48,679 nucleotides of DNA from Streptomyces roseoverticillatus (lineage in GTDB: Bacteria; Actinomycetota; Actinomycetes; Streptomycetales; Streptomycetaceae): assembly GCF_000719265.1 (NCBI RefSeq), contig NZ_JOFL01000039.1, forward strand, positions 1 to 48,679, written 5' to 3'. A program made the position numbers and the translations under genes. Positions 17,508 to 26,273 of this stretch are shown piece after piece (position 1 is the stretch's first letter; every line of letters starts with the position of its first letter). The notes under the pieces were generated by a model. It saw nothing but the letters and a program-made list of their open reading frames with translations, did not search any database and had not been told where the DNA came from.

Positions 17508-17816
17508 TCAGTAGCTGATGTCGAAGAGCTGCGAGGCCTTCTTGTCGGTCGCGTGGAAGTGCTCGCCACCCTTAAGAACGAGGTCCGCGACCTGCTTGAG
17601 CGTCGCATGGATGTGCGCGCTCCGCTTACGGAACTCGGCATCCACCTGCAGCATCATCTGGTGGGCCTCACCGTGCCAGCCTGCTGCGACCTTTTCCACG
17701 GCGGCGCGCATGTCCTCGAGCTCCCGCTCGATCACACCAGAGGCCTTCTTGATGTCGTCGTGCGCGGTCGTCAGGGAGCTGTAGCGGACTACAAGCTCTC
17801 CACCCTGGTCTGCCAT
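17508..17816 (-). CDS. WXG100 secretion substrate (EsxA/EsxB type)
   Basis: A 102-residue helical-hairpin protein with W47-H48-G49 at the turn, the defining WXG motif, and no signal peptide. Proteins of this family leave through the T7SS as heterodimers. The C-terminal secretion motif normally reads YxxxD/E. Here the equivalent position appears to be F87-H-A-T-D91, with Phe replacing Tyr. It is the second gene of a pair, 76 bp after its likely partner. Which of the two is EsxA or EsxB I cannot decide from sequence. Confidence 0.9.
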   Translation of the reverse strand: MADQGGELVVRYSSLTTAHDDIKKASGVIERELEDMRAAVEKVAAGWHGEAHQMMLQVDAEFRKRSAHIHATLKQVADLVLKGGEHFHATDKKASQLFDISY

Positions 17817-17892
17817 GTGTCCCCACCCTTTGTGGTGTCGTTCGTCGGTCGAAAGTGAATCGGGACCGGCGGGCGCGGACGCCCGGGCCGGT

Positions 17893-18285
17893 TCAGTGGA
17901 GGTCGATCTTGCTGGGCGGCGGCGTGCCGTGGCCGCCGCCGGCGCCCCCGTGCGAGGAACCGCCGCCGTTGACGTCGACGCCCCTCATCTGGGCGGCGAT
18001 CTCCGCGTCGGTCGCCCCGGAGGAGCGGTGCGTCAGGACGACGGCCTCCCGCACGCGGTCGATCATCCGGCGCACGCGGTCGTGCTCGTCGTTCAGGTCT
18101 TTCTGCGCCTTGCGGAAGGCCTGGTGGGCCTCGCCCTTCCACGAGCCGCCGTCCAGCGTGGCGATGACGTTCGCCAGCTGGCGCACGTTGGCCGAGAAAT
18201 GTCCGCTGGTCTTGTCGATGGCGTCCGTGAAGGTCTTGAACGCCTCGTCAGTGACCTTGTGACTGTCCTTCTCCGAACCCGACAT
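17893..18285 (-). CDS. WXG100 secretion substrate partner, with Gly/His-rich tail
   Basis: A 130-residue WXG100-like protein with W49-K50-G51. The helix after the turn shares GEAHQ with the neighbouring WXG100 protein. The ATG at 18285 has AAAGGCGG upstream, and longer in-frame extension is unsupported. After the helical hairpin (about residues 1-100) the protein carries an unusual flexible tail, residues 104-130, rich in Gly, Ser and His and ending TPPPSKIDLH. It contains no Tyr at all, so the partner must supply any YxxxD-like signal. It is first in the pair and has a candidate promoter at 18469-18497. Confidence 0.88.
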   Translation of the reverse strand: MSGSEKDSHKVTDEAFKTFTDAIDKTSGHFSANVRQLANVIATLDGGSWKGEAHQAFRKAQKDLNDEHDRVRRMIDRVREAVVLTHRSSGATDAEIAAQMRGVDVNGGGSSHGGAGGGHGTPPPSKIDLH

Positions 18286-18468
18286 GTTCCGCCTTTCCCC
18301 CGAAGGGCCTGTCTTCCGATTGTGTAAATGACGCCGGACACCGGCAGTGCGGGGCGGGGCGACGCCGGCGCCGGATCGCGTGCCGTGCACCGTCCCGTGG
18401 TCGGCGCGCCCACCGCCCGGTCACCGCTTCGAGCCCTCCCCTGGTGCGCCCGCGAGGGCGCTCATGTC

Positions 18469-18497
18469 ACTCTAGCCACTCACGGCGCGTGCCCCAA
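18469..18497 (-). promoter_or_regulatory. Candidate promoter of the WXG100 gene pair
   Basis: On the minus strand TTGGGG (18492-18497) and TAGAGT (18469-18474) are separated by 17 bp, close to the Streptomyces housekeeping consensus (TTGACN / TAGRRT). The -10 is 184 bp upstream of the first WXG100 start codon and just downstream of the mycosin stop. An imperfect dyad, TGAC-GATAT-GTCA, lies a little upstream at about 18529-18541. Confidence 0.5.
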
Positions 18498-18538
18498 CCA
18501 CGTACATACCAGGTCTGTTTGGCAGTCGTGACATATCG

Positions 18539-20131
18539 TCATAGATCTCGCGGGCCGGGCAGCCCCCGGCGCCGCCGGTAGTCCCGGGCCACGACGGCCG
18601 CCCCCGCGATCGTCGCGACGAGCACGGCCACCCCTCCCAGGACGTACGTGGCGAGGCGTTCCTTCCGCTGCTGCGGGGACTCCCCCGCGGCGAGCGGGGC
18701 CACGTCGGGGGCCCGTACGTTGCGCGCCTGGGGCTTGGCCGGCGTGACGCGGTCGAGCGGGTGGGCGTCCTCGGTGAGGGCGCGGACCGGGTCGACGACG
18801 CCCCAGCCGATGTAACGGTCGTGGCCGTTGGTGGCGCGCTCCGCGGTCTGCTCGATCTGGGCCACGACCTGGTGCTGCTTCCAGTCGGGGTGCTTGGCGC
18901 GGATGAGGGCGGCGACGCCGGCCACGTACGGGGCGGAGAAGCTGGTGCCGTTGTCGACGCACTGGCCGCCCAGGGGAACGGTGGAGACCATCTCGACGCC
19001 GGGCGCGGCGACGCCCACGAACTCGCCGGGCTGCGAGAAGGAAGCGCGCTCGTTGTTGCGGTCGGACGCGGCCACCGCCAGGACGCCCTTGTACGCGGCG
19101 GGGTAGGTCTCCTTGACCTCACCGCTGAGGCCGTCGTTGCCCGCCGAGGCGACCACGACGACGTCTTTGTCCAGGGCGTCCTTGACGGCGAGTTCGAGGT
19201 CGGAGTCGGGGCGCAGGGCCTTCGTCGTGTCCTGGGAGATGTTGATGACGCGCGCTCCGGCGGCGACGGCCAGGCCGATGCCCTGGGCGAGAGTGCGGGA
19301 CGTGCCCGTGCCCTTCTCGTCGTTCTGGCGGATCGGGATGATGACCGACTCCGGGGCGATGCCGGCGAAGCCGCTGCCGGGAGCCGGGCGGGCCGCGATG
19401 ATGCCCGCGACCTTGGTGCCGTGGCCCACGAGGTCGAGGGTCGGATCGGGCTTCGGCTTCTCGGGCTCCTTCTCCGGCGGCTTCTCCGGGCTCTTCTCGG
19501 GGCTCTTGGACGGACTCGGCTCCGGGGACTTCTCCGGCTTCCCGGACGCGTTCTTGTCGCCCGCCGACGGGCTCGGCGACGCACCGGGCGACGGCGAGCT
19601 CTTGTCCTTCTTGTGGTCCTTCGCCCCTGCGGCGGGGCTGGGGGACGGCCCGGGCGCGGGTGCCTGGGGCCCATCCTTCGCGTCCGCCCTCACTCCGGTC
19701 CCGTCCTTGGCGACGCCGGCCGTGGTGCCGTCCTTGGCCGCCTCCGGCATGCCGGTGAGCAGGTCGGCTCCGCTCTCGGCGTCGACAGCACCCTTCAGCT
19801 GCGGGTTCTTGACGTCGACGCCCGTGTCGATGACGGCCACACGGACCGGCCGGCCGGCGCTGTCCCGGCCCTTGGTGTCCTGCCAGAGGCGGTCGAGCAG
19901 GATCCGCTGGAGGGACCAGGGAGTGCCTTTGATGGGCTTGGCGGGGTAGGTGCACTCACCACTGCCGTCCAGGTTCACCGGCACGGGGGAGGCCTCATGC
20001 GGGGGTACGGCACCCCTCCCCGCGGCAGGGGACGTCACCACGGCTGCGGATGCGGCCGTCACGCTCACGGTGAGTGCCGCCGACAGGGCGAGAGCGAGTG
20101 CTGTGGTGGTTCGTGGCATCAGCTGTCTCAC
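18539..20131 (-). CDS. mycP: Mycosin: type VII secretion-associated subtilisin-like serine protease
   Basis: A 530-residue membrane-anchored S8 protease. A signal peptide occupies about residues 1-30. The catalytic triad is D102 (VIDTGVD), H237 (GHGT) and S397 (GTSFSAP), with oxyanion Asn at 332 (AGND). A C-terminal membrane anchor is at about 492-515, followed by Arg-rich residues. C60 and C391 could form a disulfide. Between Asp and His lies a long insertion (about 132-230) of Pro/Ser then Lys/Glu-rich repeats (SPSKSPEKSPEKPPEKEPEK). The GTG start overlaps the eccB stop by four bases, so translation is coupled. The mycosin stabilises the ESX complex in mycobacteria. Confidence 0.93.
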   Translation of the reverse strand: MRQLMPRTTTALALALSAALTVSVTAASAAVVTSPAAGRGAVPPHEASPVPVNLDGSGECTYPAKPIKGTPWSLQRILLDRLWQDTKGRDSAGRPVRVAVIDTGVDVKNPQLKGAVDAESGADLLTGMPEAAKDGTTAGVAKDGTGVRADAKDGPQAPAPGPSPSPAAGAKDHKKDKSSPSPGASPSPSAGDKNASGKPEKSPEPSPSKSPEKSPEKPPEKEPEKPKPDPTLDLVGHGTKVAGIIAARPAPGSGFAGIAPESVIIPIRQNDEKGTGTSRTLAQGIGLAVAAGARVINISQDTTKALRPDSDLELAVKDALDKDVVVVASAGNDGLSGEVKETYPAAYKGVLAVAASDRNNERASFSQPGEFVGVAAPGVEMVSTVPLGGQCVDNGTSFSAPYVAGVAALIRAKHPDWKQHQVVAQIEQTAERATNGHDRYIGWGVVDPVRALTEDAHPLDRVTPAKPQARNVRAPDVAPLAAGESPQQRKERLATYVLGGVAVLVATIAGAAVVARDYRRRRGLPGPRDL

Positions 20132-21747
20132 GATCCCTGCGGCTGCTTGGCGCTGTTGGTGTCCAGCCGCGGCCCCGTCGGCAGGAACTGGGACCAGTTC
20201 GCCGGCACCGGCAGGGGATCGACCTTTCCGTAGCCGAGCCTGGTGCGTGCCTGGTCGGTCTCGGCGGGGCCGGCGGATCCGGCGGTGTCCGCCGCCCCGT
20301 GCGGCGCCTCATGCGGCGTCTCGGCCGGGCCGTCGGGGCCCACCGACGGGGTGACCTTCTCACCGATCTTCGACTTGCCCGCGCCGCTGTCGCTGTTGGA
20401 CTGGACCGCGTAGCGCAGCCCCGTGTCGGTGACGAGGAAGACCGATCCGCTGTTGGTCTGGCGCCCCGTGACCTGCCGGTAGAGGAGCCCGGAGCCCGGG
20501 GTGACGTACGCACTGGTGGCGCCGTCCGGGATCGTCGCCGGGTACTCGGTGCCCGCCCAGGTGGCGAGTTCGGGGGTGCCGCCCGCGGACATGCCCCCGA
20601 AGATGCTGCACACGGTGTTCTTGGCGGCGTCGCCGGCCCCGGTGAAGTTCGCCTGCCGGGGCACCGTGGCGGGCCAGTGGTACTGCCCGTAGAACTCGTC
20701 CTCCGCCGGGGTGAAGGCGGCCGCGCTCACCCGCTCGGGCACGCCGGCCTGACCGAGCTCCGCCAGCTTCCTGCTGTTCAGGAGCAGCTTGGCCACGAGC
20801 GGCGAGACGCGCTGGACCTTGCCGCGGAGCACGACGTAGTTCTGGGTGCCGCTGCCGGTGGGTGCTTCGAGGACGGTGCCGACGCGGTCGGCCTTGCCCG
20901 GCAGGGTGCCGATGCCCGCGTTCGCGCCGATGTCGCCGCCGGTCTCCGGGAAGACGATGGGCGCGCCGTCGTGCAGGGTGTCCAGCCAGTCCTTGGTGAC
21001 GGGCTGGGCGCGGGCCCCGTCGTTGAAGACGGAGCGGAGCAGCAGGTTGTGGTCGGAGGCGTCGGCGGACCGCCAGTCGTCACCGCCGAGCAAGTACTTG
21101 GTGCCCTGGGGGTCCACGAGATAGCGGGCCCCGTCCGGCCCCTGCACGTACAGGGCCTGGTTGCCTCGCAGGCGCTGTTCGCCGGTGAGCTTCTTCAGCT
21201 TCGGGTCGCGCCCGGCGAAGAGGAAGACGGCCTTCTGGGTGGTCCGCCCCGTGCCGCCGGGCTGCTCGCAGACGGCCCACTGCTTCTGCTTGCCCGCCTC
21301 GTCGGCGCCGGGCATGCGGTCGGGAGCGTACGGGATGCCGAGCGTGGGGCCGCGCGGGATGTGGCCGTTGTCGAGCTCCTCCTCCTTCACCTTGATGACA
21401 CTGGACTTGTCGGGGGCCAGGAGCAGCTTCGCGGAGGCGAAGTTGAGGACGGGGTGCAGCTGCTTCTTGTCGTCCGTCGTCAGGACGACGTAGCGGGTGG
21501 TGGACTGGCTGCCGACGATGACGTGTGCGGCCTCGTCGTCCCAGCCTTTGGGTGCGGTCGGCCGGAACATGCCCCAGGCGCCGAAGCCTGCGACCAGCAC
21601 CGCCCCGGCGACGAGGCCGGGCAGGACCGCGCGCAGGGGGCGGGGCGCTCCCTCCTCCGTCCCGTTGGGCGAAGGCTGCAGGAAGGCCGCGATCGTGCGC
21701 TTCCTCGCGAAGATGTAGGCGTTGAGCTCATCCCGCCGTGATGCCAT
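20128..21747 (-). CDS. eccB: Type VII secretion protein EccB
   Basis: A 539-residue EccB. The typical N-terminus (MASRRDELNAYIFARKRTIAAFL) lies in the cytoplasm, one membrane segment is at about residues 41-61, and the remainder is the extracytoplasmic repeat domain. Two cysteines (WAVCEQ and NTVCSIFGG) are expected for the family disulfide. Near the C-terminus is a disordered stretch containing TPHEAPHGAA, encoded by a copy of the dispersed GCATGAGGC oligomer. It is divergent from eccE and coupled to mycP by a GTGA overlap. EccB, EccC, EccD and EccE together form the membrane complex. Confidence 0.93.
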   Translation of the reverse strand: MASRRDELNAYIFARKRTIAAFLQPSPNGTEEGAPRPLRAVLPGLVAGAVLVAGFGAWGMFRPTAPKGWDDEAAHVIVGSQSTTRYVVLTTDDKKQLHPVLNFASAKLLLAPDKSSVIKVKEEELDNGHIPRGPTLGIPYAPDRMPGADEAGKQKQWAVCEQPGGTGRTTQKAVFLFAGRDPKLKKLTGEQRLRGNQALYVQGPDGARYLVDPQGTKYLLGGDDWRSADASDHNLLLRSVFNDGARAQPVTKDWLDTLHDGAPIVFPETGGDIGANAGIGTLPGKADRVGTVLEAPTGSGTQNYVVLRGKVQRVSPLVAKLLLNSRKLAELGQAGVPERVSAAAFTPAEDEFYGQYHWPATVPRQANFTGAGDAAKNTVCSIFGGMSAGGTPELATWAGTEYPATIPDGATSAYVTPGSGLLYRQVTGRQTNSGSVFLVTDTGLRYAVQSNSDSGAGKSKIGEKVTPSVGPDGPAETPHEAPHGAADTAGSAGPAETDQARTRLGYGKVDPLPVPANWSQFLPTGPRLDTNSAKQPQGS

Positions 21748-21798
21748 GTGTAGCCGCTCTCTCCTCTGGTCGTCGGCGTCGGTCGACAGGCGCTGCGC

Positions 21799-21840
21799 TT
21801 GGTCGGGTTGTCGTACCGGCCCCTACTATGCCGGTAGGGA
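21799..21840. promoter_or_regulatory. Possible divergent eccB/eccE promoter region
   Basis: TACCGG (21814-21819) and CCGGTA (21831-21836) form an inverted repeat. On the plus strand TTGGTC (21799-21804) and TACTAT (21824-21829) are spaced 19 bp and could drive eccE. CCGGTAGGGATCA here resembles CCGATAGGATCA in front of eccC. This is pattern-based only. Confidence 0.3.
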
Positions 21841-21919
21841 TCAGCGCGGCTGTCAGGGCATGCCGCTGATCGGATTCCCGGCCGGCCCATGGAGGCGGCC
21901 GGAGACGGCTGAGGGGGCT

Positions 21920-23209
21920 GTGACGGGCATGGGTGCCGCAACGCAGGTGCGGGCGCGGGGCAATGGCGCGCCCGGGGCGATCGCAGTCGCCCCGCGGGCC
22001 TCGGCACGGGGCGGGGGCACCGGCCCGGTGCGCCTGCAGCAGCTGGTGCTGATCGAGGTCGCCGCGGGCCTCGTGCTGCTCGGGTGGGCGGCCGGCCCGC
22101 TGCTGCTCGCGCCGGCTGCCGTGGTGGCTGTGGTGCTGGTGCTGCTCGCGCTGGTGCCGCTGGGTCAGCGGCCGGTGGCCGAGTCGCTGCTGGCCTCGCT
22201 GACGCTGCGCACCCGCATCCGGCGCGCGGTACCGGCCGACGCGGGCACGGACCCGGCGATCGCTCCGGTCGTGGAGTGCGAACCGGCCCTGCGGACGAGC
22301 ACGTTCACGGACCGCGGGCAGCGGGCGGTCGGCCTCGTGGGGGACGGCACGTTCGTGACGGCTGTGCTGCGCGTCGACGCCGTGGATGCGCCGCTGCGCC
22401 CCATGCGGACGGAAAAGGCGCTGCCGCTGACTTTGTTGCGGGACGCTTTGGACGTCGACGGCATCCGGCTGGAATCCGTGCAGGCGGTGCAGAACACCCT
22501 GCCGGCGCCGGCCCCGCACCTGCCTTCGGAGGCGCTGGCCGCGCGGAACTACGCGCCGCTCCAGGCCCTGTCCGGAGCCCCCGCGGTACGGACGACATGG
22601 GTCGCCCTCAAGCTCGACCCCGAGCTGTGCCCGGAGGCGGTCGAGGCGCGCGGCGGGGGCGAGGAGGGCGCGCGCCGCTGTGTGCTGCGCGCGGCGGACC
22701 AGCTGGCGAGCCGGCTGCAGGGGGCCGGGTTCCGGGCGGTGCTGCTGTCCGAGGAGGAGCTGACGGCCGCGCTGTCCACGGCGGCGAACGTCAACCCTGT
22801 GGCCTCCGCGCAGGCCGCGCGATCCGCCACGCCCGCACGGCGCACGCTGGAGAGCTCCCGGGCACTGCGGTGCGACGACCGGTGGCACACGACGTACTGG
22901 CTGGCGCGCTGGCCGCAGCTCGGGCCGGGAGCCGTGCCGCTGCCGCAGCTCGCCGCGATGCTCACCTCGCTGCCCGCCCTGTCGACGACGCTGAGCCTGA
23001 CGCTGGGGCGCGGAGGCCTGCGCAACGGGCGTCATGCGCCGACGGTGACCGCGCACGTCCGGGTGACAGGGCGCAGCTCCGACGAACTGGCCGCGACGCG
23101 ACGGGAACTGGAGCGTGCGGCGCGCACCGCACGGACCGGCCTCGTGCGGCTCGACCACGAGCAGGTGCCCGGCATGCTCGCCACTCTGCCCCTGGGAGGT
23201 ACGCGCTGA
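21920..23209 (+). CDS. eccE: Type VII secretion protein EccE
   Basis: A 429-residue protein with two closely spaced hydrophobic segments (about 35-58 and 60-80) and a long soluble C-terminal domain, as in EccE. The start is the GTG at 21920 with GAGG five bases upstream. An ATG three codons later is possible. The stop codon overlaps the next start (TGATG), so the following gene is translated with it. Sequence conservation of EccE across actinobacteria is low, so the call rests on architecture and on its place next to eccB, mycP and eccC. Confidence 0.85.
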   Translation: MTGMGAATQVRARGNGAPGAIAVAPRASARGGGTGPVRLQQLVLIEVAAGLVLLGWAAGPLLLAPAAVVAVVLVLLALVPLGQRPVAESLLASLTLRTRIRRAVPADAGTDPAIAPVVECEPALRTSTFTDRGQRAVGLVGDGTFVTAVLRVDAVDAPLRPMRTEKALPLTLLRDALDVDGIRLESVQAVQNTLPAPAPHLPSEALAARNYAPLQALSGAPAVRTTWVALKLDPELCPEAVEARGGGEEGARRCVLRAADQLASRLQGAGFRAVLLSEEELTAALSTAANVNPVASAQAARSATPARRTLESSRALRCDDRWHTTYWLARWPQLGPGAVPLPQLAAMLTSLPALSTTLSLTLGRGGLRNGRHAPTVTAHVRVTGRSSDELAATRRELERAARTARTGLVRLDHEQVPGMLATLPLGGTR

Positions 23210-23973
23210 TGGCCACCACTACGCCCTCCTCCCCTGCGGTCCCCGGTTCGCCCGCCGCCGCCCGTACCGGGTGGCTACGGGCCGGGCGCGGGCTGCTCGG
23301 GCCACGCCGCGGCCGGCACGAGCTCGCCGCCGAGGAGTTCGAGGCGCTGGCCCTGCCCGTCGGTGACGACGGTGTGGTCATCGGCACCGACCCGCATGAG
23401 GCGCCCGCGGTCCTCGGGGTGGCCCGCCCCGTGCCGTTCGACGCCGTCCTGATCGGCGGCGCCTGGACGGCCCAGGTGATCGCCCTGCGGACGGCCGGTA
23501 CCGGGGCTCGGATCGCCGTGGAGACCGGCCGCCGCGGGCTGTGGACCGCGCTCGCCCAGGCCGCCAACGGCGGGCAGCCGTGCGTGACCCTGCACGACGT
23601 CGGCCGGGTGCCGCCGCAGGGCCCGTCGGTGCACAGCCCGGTGCTGGTCGTGCGCGACTGCGGCGTACGGCCGCCCCGGGGCCGGGTCGTGACCGCGCCC
23701 TGGCAGTCGGTCTTGACGCTGCTCCCCTACGTGGGGCCGGACGCCCCACGCCTGCTGGGCGGTGTCGGTGTCGTCGGCATCCAGCGGGTCTCGCCGCAGG
23801 AGGCGGAGCTGCTCGGCCGGCTCCTGGGGCTGCCTCAGGCCGACATCGAGGCGCTGCCCACGCTTCCGGAGACGGTGACGCTGTGGTGCGCCCGGGGGGC
23901 GTGGACGTACGTCGACGTGCGGGCGACGGAGGCCGAGACGAGGCTGCTGGGCGCCCCGCGCCGCATGGACTGA
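23209..23973 (+). CDS. Unrecognised type VII locus protein, co-translated with eccE
   Basis: A 254-residue protein beginning MATTTPSSPAVPGS, with GGGAGG upstream and a TGATG overlap with eccE. The N-terminal 20 residues are low complexity. The rest looks like a compact alpha/beta protein without membrane segments or signal peptide (VPFDAVLIGGAWTAQVIALR; VTLWCARGAWTYVDVRATEAE). I recognise no family. Its tight coupling to eccE suggests a cytoplasmic accessory or assembly factor of the secretion complex, which is inference from context alone. Confidence 0.75.
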   Translation: MATTTPSSPAVPGSPAAARTGWLRAGRGLLGPRRGRHELAAEEFEALALPVGDDGVVIGTDPHEAPAVLGVARPVPFDAVLIGGAWTAQVIALRTAGTGARIAVETGRRGLWTALAQAANGGQPCVTLHDVGRVPPQGPSVHSPVLVVRDCGVRPPRGRVVTAPWQSVLTLLPYVGPDAPRLLGGVGVVGIQRVSPQEAELLGRLLGLPQADIEALPTLPETVTLWCARGAWTYVDVRATEAETRLLGAPRRMD

Positions 23974-23992
23974 CGGACCGCCTTACGACTGC

Positions 23993-24032
23993 GTCAAAGG
24001 GGCGCGCACCGGTCGGTGCGCGCCCCTTTGAC
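23993..24032. terminator. 18-bp perfect bidirectional hairpin
   Basis: GTCAAAGGGGCGCGCACC at 23993-24010 pairs perfectly with 24015-24032 around a 4-base loop. It lies between two convergent genes, 20 bases after the first and 34 after the second. Confidence 0.92.
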
Positions 24033-24065
24033 CGTGCCGCCGGTCCGCCGGACCGGCCGGCCGTG

Positions 24066-25994
24066 TCAGCCCTTGCCGAGGACGAGAAGCAGCTTGTCGT
24101 CGCCGCCCTCCGGGCCGCTGTCCGACAGACGCGTGGCGGCGATGACAAGGCGGTCGCCCTCGTACAAGTACTTGGCGCGGAAGAACCGGCTCTCGGCCTG
24201 CAGGGTGGCCTGCGGGGCCTGCAGCACGGGCTTCGGCTCGCCGTCGGGGCCGACGCTCACCACGGCGCCGGCCTTGTCGTACGAGGGCCTCTGGTACGCG
24301 AAGACCTTGTCCCCCTCGGCCCGGATCGGCATGAGTTCGGGCTTGGTCTTCTTCGACGCCCACTTGCGCTTGCCGGTGTCGAGGTCGAAGGCGTGGATCT
24401 CGTTGCCGTCCGAGTAGCTGTTCTCGCCTCCGGTCGGCAGGTAGAGGGTGCTGTCGGTCGCGGCGACGCCCTGGCAGCCGCCCAGGTCGTGCCCCGTGAT
24501 CGACCCGCCGCAGGTCGGCGTGTACGACTCCTTGCCGAGGTCGATGACCGAGCGCTCCTTGCCGTCCTTGAGGGCGATGACGCCGCCGGACTTCTCGTCC
24601 TCCGACTCGAGGGAGACGACGGCCGGCTCGGTGGAGTAGATCTTCTGGGTACTGAGCCCCTTGCGGCCGTCGTACGTCCACTCCGGCTTGCCCGTGGAGG
24701 TGTCGAGCTTCTCGATGTGCGACGTGTGGTCGCTGACGCAGTGCCACGAACGCAGCATCGCCTTGCCGCCCGCGAAGCCGTCGACGGAACAGCCGGCCTC
24801 CAGCCCGGGGGTGGGAATGGGCTCCCCGTCGCTCACCTGGACCATGCCGGAGCCGCCGAACCACGCGGCACCGACGGCGTTGCCGCTGAGGGCCATGTCG
24901 AGGCCGATGAAGCTCTCGGCGAACCCGCCCGACTTGGGGATCGGCTTGTCCCAGCCCTTCTTGCCCTCCTTGAGGTCGAGCATGGCGTAGTTGCCGCAGG
25001 AGTCCTTCTCGCCGATGTCGTACGCCACCACGACCTTGCCGTCGTCGGTGACGTTCGCGGGCGCCGCGCAGACCCTCTTGGGCAGCGTGATGGTCCACTT
25101 CTCCTTGCCGTCGGAGGTGGAGTAGGCGATGACCTTCTCCTGGACGGTCTTGACGACGTAGTCGCCGAACACCCACACCCCGGGCACCGCGGAGCCCGCG
25201 CGCTCGACCTGAGGGCCGTTCTGGTCGACGAGGACCTTGGCCTCGCCGGCCCGGCGGCCTTCGTTGGGGTCGTCCCCGCCGTCGCGCGGGCCCGCCGTGC
25301 CGCCGCTGTCGCCGCCGGTGCTCTCCTTCGGCTTCGGCGTGGGCGAGGCACTGTGGTGCGCCTCCGGCCGGTCAGAGCCGCTACCACCGCCTGCCAGGGC
25401 CCATACGCCGCCTCCGGCGGCGAGCAGGACGGCGACGGCCGCGCCGATGACGACAGCCGTCCTCCTCCCGCCCGGGGCGCCGGCAGGGGGCATGGGGTGC
25501 GGCGGGGCGCCGAAGGGCTGCCCGGGGGGCGGATAGGCGCCGTACGGGCCCGGTTGCGGCTGCTGCGCGTACGGGTTCGGGTTCGGCGGCGGGAAGGGGG
25601 CGGGGGCCGGCGGGGCGCCGGGGGCCGTGGGGCCGCCCCATGCGGCTTGCACGGGCGGGGTGCCGGGCGGAGGCGGCGTGGGGGGAGCCGCCGGGGGCAG
25701 TGGCGGCTGGACGGGCTGCTGGGCAGGGGCATGGGGCGGGGCCTGAGGCCGGGCACCGGGCGGAACCTGAGGCGCAGTCTGGGCGGGGGCCTGAGGCTGG
25801 GCATGGGGCGCATCCGGGGCCGGTGCCTGGGGCGCGGCGTGGGGCGGGGCCTGAGGCGCGGCATGGGGCGCATCCGTCGGCGGGGCCTGAGGCGGCTGCT
25901 GCGGAGTCTTCGGGGCCGGGTCCTGTGGTGCGCCGGATCCGCCCTTGGGAGGCTCGTTCGGCGGCATCGGTGGGGACTGGGGCGGCTGGACCAT
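24066..25994 (-). CDS. Proline-rich membrane protein with PQQ/WD40-like beta-propeller
   Basis: A 642-residue protein with AAGAGG seven bases before the ATG. Residues 1-175 are Pro/Ala/Gln-rich and presumably disordered in the cytoplasm. One membrane segment lies at about 176-198. After a Ser/Gly/Lys linker, residues about 250-640 form a beta-propeller-like domain of PQQ-binding-like repeats (DTSTGKPEWTYDGRKG; FDLDTGKRKWAS). A propeller outside the membrane plus a Pro-rich tail inside suggests a sensor or scaffold. It lies inside the T7SS locus, divergent from the EspI-like ATPase that also has a Pro-rich N-terminus. Function is not established. Confidence 0.82.
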   Translation of the reverse strand: MVQPPQSPPMPPNEPPKGGSGAPQDPAPKTPQQPPQAPPTDAPHAAPQAPPHAAPQAPAPDAPHAQPQAPAQTAPQVPPGARPQAPPHAPAQQPVQPPLPPAAPPTPPPPGTPPVQAAWGGPTAPGAPPAPAPFPPPNPNPYAQQPQPGPYGAYPPPGQPFGAPPHPMPPAGAPGGRRTAVVIGAAVAVLLAAGGGVWALAGGGSGSDRPEAHHSASPTPKPKESTGGDSGGTAGPRDGGDDPNEGRRAGEAKVLVDQNGPQVERAGSAVPGVWVFGDYVVKTVQEKVIAYSTSDGKEKWTITLPKRVCAAPANVTDDGKVVVAYDIGEKDSCGNYAMLDLKEGKKGWDKPIPKSGGFAESFIGLDMALSGNAVGAAWFGGSGMVQVSDGEPIPTPGLEAGCSVDGFAGGKAMLRSWHCVSDHTSHIEKLDTSTGKPEWTYDGRKGLSTQKIYSTEPAVVSLESEDEKSGGVIALKDGKERSVIDLGKESYTPTCGGSITGHDLGGCQGVAATDSTLYLPTGGENSYSDGNEIHAFDLDTGKRKWASKKTKPELMPIRAEGDKVFAYQRPSYDKAGAVVSVGPDGEPKPVLQAPQATLQAESRFFRAKYLYEGDRLVIAATRLSDSGPEGGDDKLLLVLGKG

Positions 25995-26273
25995 CAGCGC
26001 ATACCTCTTGTGTGCGGGGCCCGTCGCGCGTTTCGGCCTCCCCCCGCGATCCGGACGGAATGCATTGACCATTCAGCCGGAAAGGAGCGAATCGGGCGCG
26101 GATCCCGCGCTGTTGTGACACTCGAGCGGGAAATCTTTGTATCACTGGACTCCCGCGCCCCACCGGTCCGGTTGCTCCGGCACGGGGCCGCAGGTGACGC
26201 ACGGGGCGGCCGGTGGGGCGGGGGCGGGCCTGCCCCGGCGGTGCGTATGGCGATTAGGCTGGGTGCGTGTACG

